Positions 7,007 to 16,885 of a DNA stretch of 64,000 bases are shown piece after piece. Within the stretch, counting starts at the first letter, position 1. Every line of letters starts with the position of its first letter. A model generated the notes under the pieces. The model searched no databases and was not told where the DNA came from. It was given only the letters and a program-made list of their open reading frames with translations. Source of the stretch: CAWCPR01 sp963797475 (GTDB lineage Bacteria > Chloroflexota > Anaerolineae > Anaerolineales > UBA4823); the NCBI GenBank assembly GCA_963797475.1, contig CAWCPR010000001.1, forward strand, positions 2,790,001 to 2,854,000, in the 5' to 3' direction. A program made the position numbers and the translations under genes.

Positions 7007-10000
7007 ATGCCAAATCACAAGAGATCGTCTAATGGTAAATCCGCCAAAAATCAAGGGAAACGGAGAGTGATGGTCGGCGCCATTGGCAAATGTGTCCACA
7101 ACCTGGGAGTTGAAAATTTCGCGGATTGGATGCAAGATCTTGGTCTGGGGTATGTGACCGTCAAACTGGGCCCGGCAGTGCCGATTTATGAAGTCATTAA
7201 TAAAGTCCGCGAAGCCCGTCCCGAAGTAGTGGGCGTATCCATGCGTCTGGGCGATTTGCACGTGGATAAATTGATTACCGAGTTTGTCGAGACTGCCACC
7301 CAATATGGCCTGCATCCCAAGGATAGCGGCATTCGTTACTCTTTCGGTGGATTGCGACCCGCAGCAAACCTGGTGCGCGCCATGACCGGGATGCCGTTGG
7401 AAGAAGATCGTTTCATCCGTGAAGACGAAAAGCACTACGACTTCCAGGCGGTCGCCCAGTCTTATCAACAGAAAGAGCATTTCAAAGGTTTCTTTGAGCT
7501 GGTCGTCGATGACTTCGTCTCTATGGAGGAGCTGGAAGATTTCGCCCGCCGGCGGACTACCAGCCACTTGCATAAAGAATCGCCCTGGTCCGATCACCTG
7601 GTCGAGCGCATCCGGCAGGTGCGCGAGCGTGAAAACCGGCCGATCATCCGCGCCCATATCGGCATTGCCGCCGAGACCATCGAGCCTACCGTCAAGGCAA
7701 TCGAGAAGTTAGCGGACGCCAGCGCTTTCGAGATCGTCTCTCTGGCCCCAGACCAGACTTCACAGGAATTGCTCGCCAAGTTTATCCGCAAAGAGGAAGA
7801 TCCCGGCAAATACCTGGCAGGACAGGGCGGCGCGCCTATCCGCTCCATTGAAGATCTCCAGCGCCTTAAAGCCACAACCCAGCGTGGCAATTTTCCGATG
7901 ACTCGTATCTATACCGGCACCGACGAGCTGGTGACCCTGGCGCACCTGTGGGAGGCGCACCTTAACATCTGCTTTCCGGCCGTTCCTATCTTTTTCTACA
8001 ATGAATTGGATGGACGCGGGCCAATCAGCATCCGCGATGCGTTCGATGAGCATTTTCGCACCATCGAATACTGGGCAGGCATTGGCAAGCCCCTGGAAAT
8101 TAACGACCCCCACCAGTGGGGGCTGCGCTATGCCAGTGATGACATGCAGGTTACCGACCACGTCCTCTGTGCTGTGATTGCCCTTAAGAAAGGCATCAAG
8201 CATTACGTGATGCAGATGATGTTCGAGCTGCCTCCCGAGATCTCTGCCATGGACGATTTGGCCAAGATGAAGGCAGCTTACGAGCTGGCTGAACCATTGA
8301 CGCGCCACTTTGACTTTAATATCCTGCGCCAGACCCGTTCGGGCTTACCCAGTTTTCCCCCGAATCTCAACCAGGCGAAAGGCCATCTGGCTTTCGGCAT
8401 TTACACCCAGCTTTACATGGATCCCGATATTTTACATGTGGTCACCCATTCCGAGGCCCATCACGAAGCCAGCGCCGATGATATTATCGAGTCCTGCGAG
8501 ATCGTCAAGCAGGTCTGCTGGGATTTCGCCAAGGGCAACGTACCTGAAATTTGGGCCGATCGTGTGGTGCGGAAGCGGATCAAAGAATTAAAGCGGGGGG
8601 CCATGTACAACGTCGTCCACGCCGCCATCCTGGGCGGTTATGAGGGACCTATCCGCCCGGAAAACTTCCAGGAATGGGCAAAAGAACCGAAGGAAGACCC
8701 GGAGAAAAACTACGAGACGATGCTGCTCAGCCTGATCGACGAAGCCAATTATCCCACCGGAATCTGTGGGCTGATCGCCGGCGACACGCTCGATCTCGGC
8801 TTGCAGATTGGCCTGTTCCAGGGACCGCACATTACTGTCATCGACCGGCGTTATGAGATGGCTGGCGCCTGCCGGACCAAGGTGGTTAACGGGATGTGCC
8901 GCATCGATGAGTGGAACGGCATCCGGGTGTACAGCGAAATGGAACGTGTTGATCTGGTCCGCAAGAAGTACCCATGGTACTTCTACAAGGAAATCACCCG
9001 CGCTGACGAGCCCAGCTACATCGTAGAGGACGCCGAGGTCGAGCGAGTGGATGAAGAAGCGATAGCGAGCTTCCGAAAAGAGATCGGCGTCACCGGCCTG
9101 GCGGACGAGAAAATCCTGGTGGTCGATTTCGGCAGCACTTACACCAAGGTTGGCATCTTCGATACAAAGCGTGAAACTTTTGAATTGCGTTACAAGCCCA
9201 CAACTGTCGATGATATCCGCATCGGCCTGGCAGACGGGCTGGAAGTGCTGGAAGCCTGCCGGGAAAGCGGAGATTGGAAGCCCCTGTCGCGCAAGATGCG
9301 TGAATTTGCGGTGCGCCTGCCCTGTTCCAGCGCCAAAGGCGGCCTCAAGATGGTCACAGTGGCGTTAGTGAAGGAAGAATTTGGTTTTGCCACCGAATTG
9401 GCAGCTCTCAGTGCTGGGGCGAAGTTGGTGGCTACCTATGATGGTCAATTAACTCCTGAGCAAGCCCGTCACATTTATGAAGTCGACCAACCGGAGATTA
9501 TCTTGCTGGCGGGCGGCACCGATCTCGGAGGCGATTCAGCCACCCAACTGCACAATGCCCGTCTGCTGGCAAAAGCAGCCCGGTACGCAACGTACGCGGA
9601 TTACGGTGTGCCTGTCATCTATGCCGGTAACCAGGATATTCGCGAGCGGATTGAGAACATTTTCCGCTACCGCTATATCGATGTGCGCACCACCCCTAAC
9701 GTCATGCCTGAGATTAACGATTTTCATATCGAGGTGGTTAACGAGGCCATCCGCAGCCTGTTCCAGACTGTGATTATCCGCGGGAAAGGCTTTGACGTGG
9801 TCGAAGAATATATGGACGCCCCCTTTATTCCCACCCCACGAGCCGCCTTCCGCGGCATTAATCTGCTCGCTCACGGCTTTGGCAACGAGCCGGGGCTTGG
9901 TAACATGATCGCTCTAGATATTGGAGGCGCCACTACAGATTTCTACTCCAACGTGAGCGACAATCCCCTTTACCTGTATCCGGGCGATGACTCGCAGCGC

Positions 10001-10723
10001 AAAGTGAAACGTACCATCCTGAAAACACCCAATGTGCCGCTGATCTACCGCCGGGTGGAAGGTAAGTACGGATTGAGTTACAACGCCGAAAATCTGAAGG
10101 AACTGCCACGCTTCATTAATGGAAAAATGGCCTCCGATTTGAGCGCTTATCTGGCAAAACGGTACCCCTCCCAATTTGTAACCGGATCCGACCAGTTCCG
10201 CCGCTTCGTGCATGGCAGGAACGGCGCCACGGAATTGGACCTGGACGGCTACCTGAGCTGGGTCAGCCAAAACCCTCACGAGACCCCCAAGTCGCCCCTG
10301 GAAGATTCCGCCAACGCCTTCCTGGCGAAAGAGATTATGGCGGTCGCTACGAGTAAGCATGTTGGCCGTGTGGATGAGACCGAGACTTATTTCCTGCAAT
10401 ACGGCGTGAATTACTTCAACCAACCTGTGACTATCCTGCTGATCGGCGGCACCATTTATCATAAGTGCCGGGACCGCCAACCCGGCTACCAGGAAGACCT
10501 TGCGGTAATTTCCGACGGTGTGCTCTACAATCCTGTCGAAGATCACATCTTGCGTTCCAACGGGCGGATTCTATTGGATGCCAAGTACCTGGTGAGCATC
10601 CTGGGCGGGCTTTATGGGCGGGTGGCGCCCGAGCAGGCCCTGCGTATGATGAAGCGCGAGCTGCTTCCGCTCGATACCGTTCTGGCAGGCAAGCTGGAGA
10701 AAGAAGCAGCCGGGCAAAGGTAA
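7007..10723 (+). CDS. B12-dependent mutase-like protein fused to a MutL (GlmL)-type ATPase
   Basis: This 1238-residue protein has three parts. Residues about 20-125 resemble a cobalamin-binding domain with the axial-ligand motif HxxG (His31, Gly34 in GKCVHNLG); the usual Asp two places before the His is Cys29. Residues about 190-640 look like the TIM-barrel catalytic part of B12 mutases (THSEAHHEASADDIIESCEIV near 480). From about 700 the chain is a MutL/GlmL family ASKHA ATPase: VVDFGSTYTKVG, LLAGGTDLGGD near 832, ALDIGGATTDFY near 968. In glutamate mutase these roles are split among GlmS, GlmE and GlmL. The rearranged substrate is unknown. AGGAG precedes the ATG. Confidence 0.85.
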   Translation: MPNHKRSSNGKSAKNQGKRRVMVGAIGKCVHNLGVENFADWMQDLGLGYVTVKLGPAVPIYEVINKVREARPEVVGVSMRLGDLHVDKLITEFVETATQYGLHPKDSGIRYSFGGLRPAANLVRAMTGMPLEEDRFIREDEKHYDFQAVAQSYQQKEHFKGFFELVVDDFVSMEELEDFARRRTTSHLHKESPWSDHLVERIRQVRERENRPIIRAHIGIAAETIEPTVKAIEKLADASAFEIVSLAPDQTSQELLAKFIRKEEDPGKYLAGQGGAPIRSIEDLQRLKATTQRGNFPMTRIYTGTDELVTLAHLWEAHLNICFPAVPIFFYNELDGRGPISIRDAFDEHFRTIEYWAGIGKPLEINDPHQWGLRYASDDMQVTDHVLCAVIALKKGIKHYVMQMMFELPPEISAMDDLAKMKAAYELAEPLTRHFDFNILRQTRSGLPSFPPNLNQAKGHLAFGIYTQLYMDPDILHVVTHSEAHHEASADDIIESCEIVKQVCWDFAKGNVPEIWADRVVRKRIKELKRGAMYNVVHAAILGGYEGPIRPENFQEWAKEPKEDPEKNYETMLLSLIDEANYPTGICGLIAGDTLDLGLQIGLFQGPHITVIDRRYEMAGACRTKVVNGMCRIDEWNGIRVYSEMERVDLVRKKYPWYFYKEITRADEPSYIVEDAEVERVDEEAIASFRKEIGVTGLADEKILVVDFGSTYTKVGIFDTKRETFELRYKPTTVDDIRIGLADGLEVLEACRESGDWKPLSRKMREFAVRLPCSSAKGGLKMVTVALVKEEFGFATELAALSAGAKLVATYDGQLTPEQARHIYEVDQPEIILLAGGTDLGGDSATQLHNARLLAKAARYATYADYGVPVIYAGNQDIRERIENIFRYRYIDVRTTPNVMPEINDFHIEVVNEAIRSLFQTVIIRGKGFDVVEEYMDAPFIPTPRAAFRGINLLAHGFGNEPGLGNMIALDIGGATTDFYSNVSDNPLYLYPGDDSQRKVKRTILKTPNVPLIYRRVEGKYGLSYNAENLKELPRFINGKMASDLSAYLAKRYPSQFVTGSDQFRRFVHGRNGATELDLDGYLSWVSQNPHETPKSPLEDSANAFLAKEIMAVATSKHVGRVDETETYFLQYGVNYFNQPVTILLIGGTIYHKCRDRQPGYQEDLAVISDGVLYNPVEDHILRSNGRILLDAKYLVSILGGLYGRVAPEQALRMMKRELLPLDTVLAGKLEKEAAGQR

Positions 10724-10867
10724 TGAATTTTCTTATGAAGAAGGAGGTGTGAGAAAGAAGCGCTCAAGTCTTTCAGCGGGGGGTCTACCGAATTTTCGTC
10801 TGTGCCGGTAGAGCCTGTATCTTTGAACTGGCAGAATTAATCAATTAAATAATGCTGGAGGAGGATT

Positions 10868-12586
10868 ATGAACACTAGAAAACTTTTCTTGTTTAGAGCG
10901 CTTTTGCCCCTGGTTTTAATTTTAACGGGGTGCGCCCAGGCAACTCCGGAGACCGTCATCCAGGAAAAAGTCGTTGAGCAGACTGTTGTAGTAAAGGAAA
11001 CGGTCGTCGTCACCGAAAAAGAGGAGGTTGAAAAGGTTGTCACGCCTACTGCGCAACCCGGACGGCAGACGATCGTCATCGCGCTGGCCCAGCCGCCTGT
11101 CTCCCTGGACCCGGCTGACCACCGCAGCCGCGAATCCGAGACTGTGATCCGCAACATGTTCGATGAACTCGTAACTCGCGATAACACCAGCGGCGTCCAT
11201 ATGGAGATCGCAGAAAGCATGAACTGGTTGGACGAGAAGACCCTCGAGATCAAGCTGCGCTCGGGGATCAAGTTTCACGATGGCACCGAAATGACTGCCG
11301 ACGACGTGGTCTATACTTTCAACCGGATCATCCAGGAAAACGCCATCGATTACCCAGAGCCGCATACTTCCCCGCGCAAAGGTCTGATCGCCCCATTGGA
11401 ATCGATTGAAAAGACCGCCGACGACACGGTCGTCATGCACTTCAGCGGTCCCTGGCCGCCGGCGATGCAGCTCCTGGTCCACCAGCAGATCGTTCCTCAG
11501 CATTATCTGGAAGAGGTGGGCACCGAAGGTTTTATTGCAAATCCAATCGGCACTGGCCCATTCAAATTCGTCTCCACTCAATCCGGCCTCGAAGAAGTGG
11601 TTATGGAGCGGTTTGATGATTATTATGGCGGCGCGCCGGACCTTACACCGGACGGCACCGCCTGCGTTTCCGGCGTCATCTTCCGCGCTATTCCGGAGGC
11701 TTCCACCCGCGTGGCCGCATTGCTGGCTGGCGAAGTGGATATCATTCAGTCTGTACCCGCCGAGCTGATTGACACGCTGACGCAAACACCCGGCATCCAG
11801 GTTAAGACCGCCCCGGGAACCCAGCCGAAGTGGATGGAGATGAACGTCAACAAGGCGCCCTTCGACGATGTGAATGTCCGCCAGGCGATGAATTACGCCG
11901 TGGACAAGGATCTCATCATCCAGGAGATCTACGGCGGCCGCGCCGTGGCGTTACCCGGCCCGCTCTCGCCATATAATAACTTTGTCAACAAAAGCCTGAA
12001 GCCTTACGCATACGATCCCGATAAAGCTCTGTCGCTGCTCAGTGACGCCGGCTGGACCGATACGAACGGCGATGGAATCCTGGATAAAAACGGCCAACCA
12101 TTCTCCTTCACGATCGACACGTTGGAAGACTGGCGCTCACTGGCTGAGGCGGTCGCCGGAATGTTCCGCGATATCGGCATCGACGCCAACGTGCGCTTCT
12201 GGGAGTACAGCGTGGTCCAACCGCAGCTCTTGGCAGGCGAGCGCCAGGCTTACCTGGATGACTGGGGCGATTCGGCTTTCGACCCGGTGGGTCACTTCGA
12301 AGCCAAATGGCACAGTTATGAAGAGGGCTCGACTTATGGCCGCGCCAATTTTTCGGGCTACAATAATCCTCGCGAGGATGAGCTGATCAAGCTGGGCGAG
12401 ACCACCGCCGATACCAACCAGCGCCAAACCATCTACGACGAAGCGCAACAGCTCGTTTACGACGATGCTCCGGCCGTGTTCCTGATCCTGCCGGAAGAAG
12501 CCGAAGCCGCTTCTTCTCGGGTTCAGAACTGGTCTCCGGCTTCCGACAGCCGCGAGAACATGCATGACGTGTGCCTGGCTCAATGA
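10868..12586 (+). CDS. ABC transporter substrate-binding lipoprotein, peptide/nickel/opine family 5
   Basis: A 572-residue SBP_bac_5 protein. Residues 1-21 are a lipoprotein signal peptide with lipobox LTGC and lipidated Cys22. Residues about 30-62 are a Val/Glu/Lys low-complexity spacer (VVEQTVVVKETVVVTEK), typical of Chloroflexi lipoproteins. The binding domain follows (KLRSGIKFHDGTEMTADDVVYTF, ANPIGTGPFKF, VRQAMNYAVDK). It would capture an oligopeptide or amino-acid conjugate outside the membrane and deliver it to the permease pair encoded next. GGAGGAGG precedes the ATG. A hairpin separates it from the permease genes, which fits higher expression of the binding protein. Confidence 0.93.
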   Translation: MNTRKLFLFRALLPLVLILTGCAQATPETVIQEKVVEQTVVVKETVVVTEKEEVEKVVTPTAQPGRQTIVIALAQPPVSLDPADHRSRESETVIRNMFDELVTRDNTSGVHMEIAESMNWLDEKTLEIKLRSGIKFHDGTEMTADDVVYTFNRIIQENAIDYPEPHTSPRKGLIAPLESIEKTADDTVVMHFSGPWPPAMQLLVHQQIVPQHYLEEVGTEGFIANPIGTGPFKFVSTQSGLEEVVMERFDDYYGGAPDLTPDGTACVSGVIFRAIPEASTRVAALLAGEVDIIQSVPAELIDTLTQTPGIQVKTAPGTQPKWMEMNVNKAPFDDVNVRQAMNYAVDKDLIIQEIYGGRAVALPGPLSPYNNFVNKSLKPYAYDPDKALSLLSDAGWTDTNGDGILDKNGQPFSFTIDTLEDWRSLAEAVAGMFRDIGIDANVRFWEYSVVQPQLLAGERQAYLDDWGDSAFDPVGHFEAKWHSYEEGSTYGRANFSGYNNPREDELIKLGETTADTNQRQTIYDEAQQLVYDDAPAVFLILPEEAEAASSRVQNWSPASDSRENMHDVCLAQ

Positions 12587-12603
12587 ACCTGTGATTCCAC
12601 TGC

Positions 12604-12637
12604 GAGCGAGTAGGGCAGGTGTGGCCCTACTCGTCTC
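12604..12637 (+). terminator. Strong intercistronic hairpin after the binding-protein gene
   Basis: CGAGTAGGGC (12607-12616) and GCCCTACTCG (12624-12633) pair perfectly around a 7-base loop, and GAG/CTC can extend the stem past a bulge. There is no T tract. Such hairpins between a binding-protein gene and its permease genes usually protect the upstream mRNA rather than end transcription. Confidence 0.65.
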
Positions 12638-12666
12638 GGTTGGATGAATGAGCGGAGTACCCTGCC

Positions 12667-13677
12667 TTGAAAGCTGTCAAAATCCTTGAGCGCCTCCTGG
12701 CCACCTTTCCGCTGATGTTTGGTGTGGCGATTGTGGTGTTTTTCTTCATCCGCCTGACCCCAGGCGATCCGGTTGACATCATGATGGGCCAGGGGGGCGC
12801 GGTATCCGAAGGCGAGATACAGCAGCTACGCCAGGAATTTCACCTGGACCAACCGCTGTGGGTACAGCTCGGGCTGTTTATAAAGGATGCAGTGCGCGGC
12901 GACCTGGGTTATTCCTACATCCTAAAACGCCCGGTCACTGCGCTGATCTCGGAGCGCTTGCCTGCCACCATCGAGCTGGCTGCCGGCGCTCTGCTCATCA
13001 GCCTGCTTATAGCCCTGCCGGTGGGCATCGTCTCCGCAGTCCGGCAGAACTCAATGGTCGATCGCCTGAGCATGGCAGGCGCTTTCTTAGGCATTTCGAT
13101 GCCTGGTTTCTGGTTAGGGATCATCTTAATCTTGTTTTTCTCTGTCAGGTTGAATATATTACCGGTACAAGGGCGCATCGGCGTCGAAACTCACTTGCAG
13201 GAAATTACCGGATTCTTTCTCATCGACAGCCTGCTGACCGGCAACCGGGTTGCGCTGGCCAGCAGTCTTAAACACCTGATCTTGCCTTCCATCACCCTCG
13301 GGGCTCCAGTTGCCGCGGTGGTCGCCCGCGTTTTGCGATCCAGTATGCTGGAGACTTTGCGCTCCGATTACGTTGTCCTGGCTCGCAGCAAGGGCGCCTC
13401 GGAGCCCATCGTCGTCTTGAAACACGCCCTGCGAAACGCCCTGATCCCGACGGTCACCGTGGTCGGGCTGCAGGTCGGAATACTGCTGGGCGGGAATATG
13501 ATCATCGAGACCGTCTTCAGTTGGCCCGGGCTGGGACGCATGGTAGTCGATGCAATATTTAATCGAGATTTTCCGTTGATTCAAGGCTCGGTGATGGTGT
13601 ATGCTTTCACTTTTGTGATAGCGAACTTGATCGTTGACGTGCTTTACACCTACCTGAACCCCAAGATCAGCCTTTAG
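12667..13677 (+). CDS. ABC transporter permease, DppB/OppB type
   Basis: A 336-residue inner-membrane protein with six predicted helices and the family N-terminus: an initial helix, then the conserved RLTPGDPVD and periplasmic loop ending LWVQLGLFIKDAVRGDLGYSY. The EAA coupling loop is LARSKGASEPIVVLKHALRNALIP. It begins with TTG; the preceding ribosome site is weak (GGAGTA). It pairs with the downstream DppC-type permease to form the import channel. Confidence 0.93.
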   Translation: MKAVKILERLLATFPLMFGVAIVVFFFIRLTPGDPVDIMMGQGGAVSEGEIQQLRQEFHLDQPLWVQLGLFIKDAVRGDLGYSYILKRPVTALISERLPATIELAAGALLISLLIALPVGIVSAVRQNSMVDRLSMAGAFLGISMPGFWLGIILILFFSVRLNILPVQGRIGVETHLQEITGFFLIDSLLTGNRVALASSLKHLILPSITLGAPVAAVVARVLRSSMLETLRSDYVVLARSKGASEPIVVLKHALRNALIPTVTVVGLQVGILLGGNMIIETVFSWPGLGRMVVDAIFNRDFPLIQGSVMVYAFTFVIANLIVDVLYTYLNPKISL

Positions 13678-13691
13678 AATGAGAGCATTCG

Positions 13692-14630
13692 ATGGAGATT
13701 GCCCCAGAAGTCGTCACCCCTTTACAGCGCCAGCGTTATTTGTGGCGCTTGCGCCTGCGCCTCATGCGGCGAGACAGCCTGGATTTCCTGAGGCAGTTGG
13801 GGGGACATCCTTTGGCATTATTCAGCGGCATTATCATCCTGCTCTACTTACTTGCAGCAATCTTCGCTCCCCAAATCACCGCCCACGATCCCACACGTGG
13901 CAATCTGCGCCTGCGTCTGGATCCCCCCGCCTGGTCGGAGGGTGGTAGTTGGAGTTATCCTCTGGGAACGGATTCCCAGGGTCGCGATCTCCTGACGCGC
14001 ATAATCTACGGGGCGCGAGTTTCCTTGCTGGTGGGTTTCCTCTCCGTGGGCATCTCAGTCGTCATTGGGCTTATCACCGGCACTCTGGCTGGTTATTTCC
14101 GCGGTCGTTTCAATTCCTTTATATCGCGCTTCGCTGACCTGCTCCTGGCATTTCCATTTCTAATTTTTGCCATCGGGGTCATGGCTTTCCTTGGACCCGG
14201 CTTCGTAAACCTGATCCTGGCCCTCACTTTCAAAGGCTGGGTAGAATTTTTCCGGCTGGTGCGCGGCGAGATGCTCGGCGAGAAAACCCAGGAGTACGTG
14301 GAGGCGGCCCGCGCCACCGGGCAAAGCCACCTGGCGATCATCGCTAATGAGATTCTGCCTAACATCATTCAATCCGTTTTTGTCCTGGGCACCCTGCGCA
14401 TGGGCTATATGATCATTATGGAAGCCAGTTTGAGCTTTCTTGGCCTGGGCATCCCGCCACAAATCCCTGCCTGGGGGTCGATGGTGGCTGCCGGCCGCGA
14501 TTATATGCTGGTTGCCTGGTGGGTTTCTACCTTCCCCGGGCTGGCAATTGTAGTCCTGGTTCTGGCGATCAATCTGTTTGGCGAGGGCTTGCGGGATATC
14601 CTCGATCCGCGCTTGAAGATCGAGGGATGA
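13692..14630 (+). CDS. ABC transporter permease, DppC/OppC type
   Basis: A 312-residue permease with the OppC N-terminal domain before its first helix (residues 1-35), a periplasmic segment with FAPQITAHDPT, and DSQGRDLLTRIIYGARVSL, all typical of this subunit. The EAA loop is AARATGQSHLAIIANEILPN. It starts 14 bases after the DppB-type gene and forms the second half of the channel. Confidence 0.93.
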   Translation: MEIAPEVVTPLQRQRYLWRLRLRLMRRDSLDFLRQLGGHPLALFSGIIILLYLLAAIFAPQITAHDPTRGNLRLRLDPPAWSEGGSWSYPLGTDSQGRDLLTRIIYGARVSLLVGFLSVGISVVIGLITGTLAGYFRGRFNSFISRFADLLLAFPFLIFAIGVMAFLGPGFVNLILALTFKGWVEFFRLVRGEMLGEKTQEYVEAARATGQSHLAIIANEILPNIIQSVFVLGTLRMGYMIIMEASLSFLGLGIPPQIPAWGSMVAAGRDYMLVAWWVSTFPGLAIVVLVLAINLFGEGLRDILDPRLKIEG

Positions 14631-14681
14631 ATCTCACCAGGGCTTGATCAGGCTATCACGAGCCAGCAGTGGAGGCCGGTA

Positions 14682-15740
14682 TTGGCTAATTCGTTTTTAT
14701 TAGAGTTGCGAGACTTGACCACCGTATTCCCTACCCGCCGAGGGGAGGTCCGGGCTGTGGATGGCGTTAACCTTACCCTTTCAGAGGGCGAGATTTTGGG
14801 AATCGTTGGCGAATCGGGTTGCGGCAAGAGCACAGCTTTACTTTCCATCATGCGCCTGGTGCGTCCGCCTGGAAGGGTTGCTAAAGGACAGGTTGTCTTC
14901 CGAGGCCGCGACTTGAGCACCTTTTCGGATTCTGAGATGCGCGCTGTGCGCGGCAAAGAGATCGCGATGATCTTCCAGGACCCCCTTTCAACCCTAAACC
15001 CCGCATTCACGGTTGGCGAGCAGATTCGTAAATCCTTGCGCCTGCACCAAATCATTCCAGGTTCACACCTTCCCTGGCCCTTGGATCGCGCCCGCCGCAT
15101 CCAGGAGAAAGAGCGCGCATTGGCAGTAATGAAAGAGGTTGGCATCCCTTCCCCGATGGACCGCTATGCAGCTTACCCTCACCAGTTTTCCGGCGGGATG
15201 CAGCAACGCGCCCTGATCGCGATCAGCTTGGTGTGCGGGCCGGCGCTCCTGTTGGCTGATGAGCCAACCACAGCCCTGGATGTCACCATTCAGGCCCAAA
15301 TTCTGGATCTGATGCGCCGGATCAACCAGGAACATGGGACCGCCATCATCCTGGTCACCCACGATCTGGGTATGGCGGCTGAGTTCTGTAGCCGTATTGC
15401 GGTTATGTATGCCGGGCGCATCGTGGAACAAGGCACAGTGGACCAGGTAGTGGAAAACCCCCAGCATCCGTACACGCAGGGGTTGCTCGAGTGCCGGCCG
15501 CGTATCTCCATGCGCCAGTTACGCGTCCAACCCATCCCTGGCAACGTTCCCGACCTGGCTGCTCTGCCGCCTGGTTGCGCGTTTGCCTCACGTTGTCCCT
15601 ACCGCCGGGCGGTTTGCGAGGACGGACCTATCCCCCTGATGTCTATCGAAATGGATCACCTCAGCCGCTGCTTGGTCCACAACCAGTTCCAGCGCAACCC
15701 TGAGTGGGATTGGCACGACAGAGTGGGGGCCGAGTTATGA
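14682..15740 (+). CDS. ABC transporter ATP-binding protein, DppD/OppD type
   Basis: A 352-residue ATPase. Walker A GESGCGKS is at residues 43-50, the signature is FSGGMQQR near 170, and Walker B is LLLADEPTTALD. The C-terminal extension carries the Opp/Dpp domain with conserved cysteines (GCAFASRCPYRRAVCE), which holds an iron-sulphur cluster in some homologues. Start is TTG. Its stop overlaps the start of the next ATPase gene (ATGA), so the two subunits are made together as a heterodimer. Confidence 0.93.
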   Translation: MANSFLLELRDLTTVFPTRRGEVRAVDGVNLTLSEGEILGIVGESGCGKSTALLSIMRLVRPPGRVAKGQVVFRGRDLSTFSDSEMRAVRGKEIAMIFQDPLSTLNPAFTVGEQIRKSLRLHQIIPGSHLPWPLDRARRIQEKERALAVMKEVGIPSPMDRYAAYPHQFSGGMQQRALIAISLVCGPALLLADEPTTALDVTIQAQILDLMRRINQEHGTAIILVTHDLGMAAEFCSRIAVMYAGRIVEQGTVDQVVENPQHPYTQGLLECRPRISMRQLRVQPIPGNVPDLAALPPGCAFASRCPYRRAVCEDGPIPLMSIEMDHLSRCLVHNQFQRNPEWDWHDRVGAEL

Positions 15741-16885
15741 AACTTCTGGATTCAAGCGAGGCGACCCCTCCGTTGGTCGAGGCGCGCCAAATTTACAAAC
15801 ACTTTGCCATCCGCCCCAGCCTTTTAACTCGTTATCTGGCGGGTGCTCGTCTCAAAACGGTGCGGGCCGTGGACGGCGTTGACCTTTCAGTTTGGCCAGG
15901 TGAAACGCTTGGCCTGGTAGGGGAGAGCGGCTGCGGCAAAACCACTCTGGGCCGGGTGTTGGTTCGCCTGCATGCCCCTACACGCGGCCAGATCTATTAC
16001 AAAGGTCGCCAACTGGAGGGAGACAAAATTCTCGATTCCGTCGGCAGCGAAGGTCCGCTCCAACCGGTCAATTACCATCACCTGGCCCAAATCATTTTTC
16101 AGAATCCTTATTCGTCGCTCAATCCGCGCAAGACGGTGCGTGATATTTTAGGCACTCCTCTGCGCAACCGGGGGGTCGATGATCCCTTGCAACGTGAAGC
16201 GGAGTGTCTGCAACTGCTGCGCCGGGTTGGTTTGAGCGAGCGCCACATCAATTCGTATCCCCACCAGTTTTCAGGTGGACAGCGCCAGCGCATAGGCATC
16301 GCCCACGCTTTAGCCATGCGCCCGCGCTTTATCGTTGCTGACGAGCCGGTCTCGTCCCTGGATGTTTCCATTCAAGCCCAGGTGATCAATCTGCTCGAAG
16401 AGCTGCAGGATGAATTTCAATTAACCTACCTGTTTATCGCTCACGATCTCAGTGTCATCTATTACATCAGCGACCGAGTGGCAGTGATGTATTTAGGTCA
16501 CCTCGTCGAAGAAGGCCAGACTGACACCCTGTTTGAAAACCCACTCCACCCATACACCCAGGCGCTTTTGGCTGCTATCCCGCGAGTCAGCAAAGCTGCC
16601 CGGCGGCAGCGTATTATCTTACCGGGTGGAGTACCCAGCCCCATCGACCCCCCATCCGGTTGCCCATTCCACCCGCGTTGTTTTGCCCGGGTTGGACCCA
16701 TTTGCGAGCAAGAGCGGCCTCCCTTTTTCCAGGTAGGGGAACAAAAAGTGTCTTGCTGGATTTATCAAGATCAGCCGTTAGCGCAAAATTCCGCACTTCC
16801 TGCTGAAGTGCAGCTCCAATCTCAGAGCGCTGAAATGGATGAAAGCGCCGCGTTCAACCCCAGTGCGGAGACCCCTGTTGATTAA
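15737..16885 (+). CDS. ABC transporter ATP-binding protein, DppF/OppF type
   Basis: A 382-residue ATPase with Walker A GESGCGKT, signature FSGGQRQR, Walker B IVADEPVSSLD and the C-terminal oligopeptide domain (SGCPFHPRCFARVGPICE). The ATG at 15737 is chosen because it overlaps the upstream stop as ATGA. A tail of about 40 residues rich in Gln/Ser/Ala follows the domain, and its coding end overlaps the next gene by 47 bases. Confidence 0.93.
   Translation: MKLLDSSEATPPLVEARQIYKHFAIRPSLLTRYLAGARLKTVRAVDGVDLSVWPGETLGLVGESGCGKTTLGRVLVRLHAPTRGQIYYKGRQLEGDKILDSVGSEGPLQPVNYHHLAQIIFQNPYSSLNPRKTVRDILGTPLRNRGVDDPLQREAECLQLLRRVGLSERHINSYPHQFSGGQRQRIGIAHALAMRPRFIVADEPVSSLDVSIQAQVINLLEELQDEFQLTYLFIAHDLSVIYYISDRVAVMYLGHLVEEGQTDTLFENPLHPYTQALLAAIPRVSKAARRQRIILPGGVPSPIDPPSGCPFHPRCFARVGPICEQERPPFFQVGEQKVSCWIYQDQPLAQNSALPAEVQLQSQSAEMDESAAFNPSAETPVD

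Noticed and set aside
10741..10749. A perfect anti-SD complement, AAGGAGGTG, just after the mutase gene
   Set aside because: No start codon at suitable spacing; the only following frame (GTG, about 20 codons) is too close and unconvincing.
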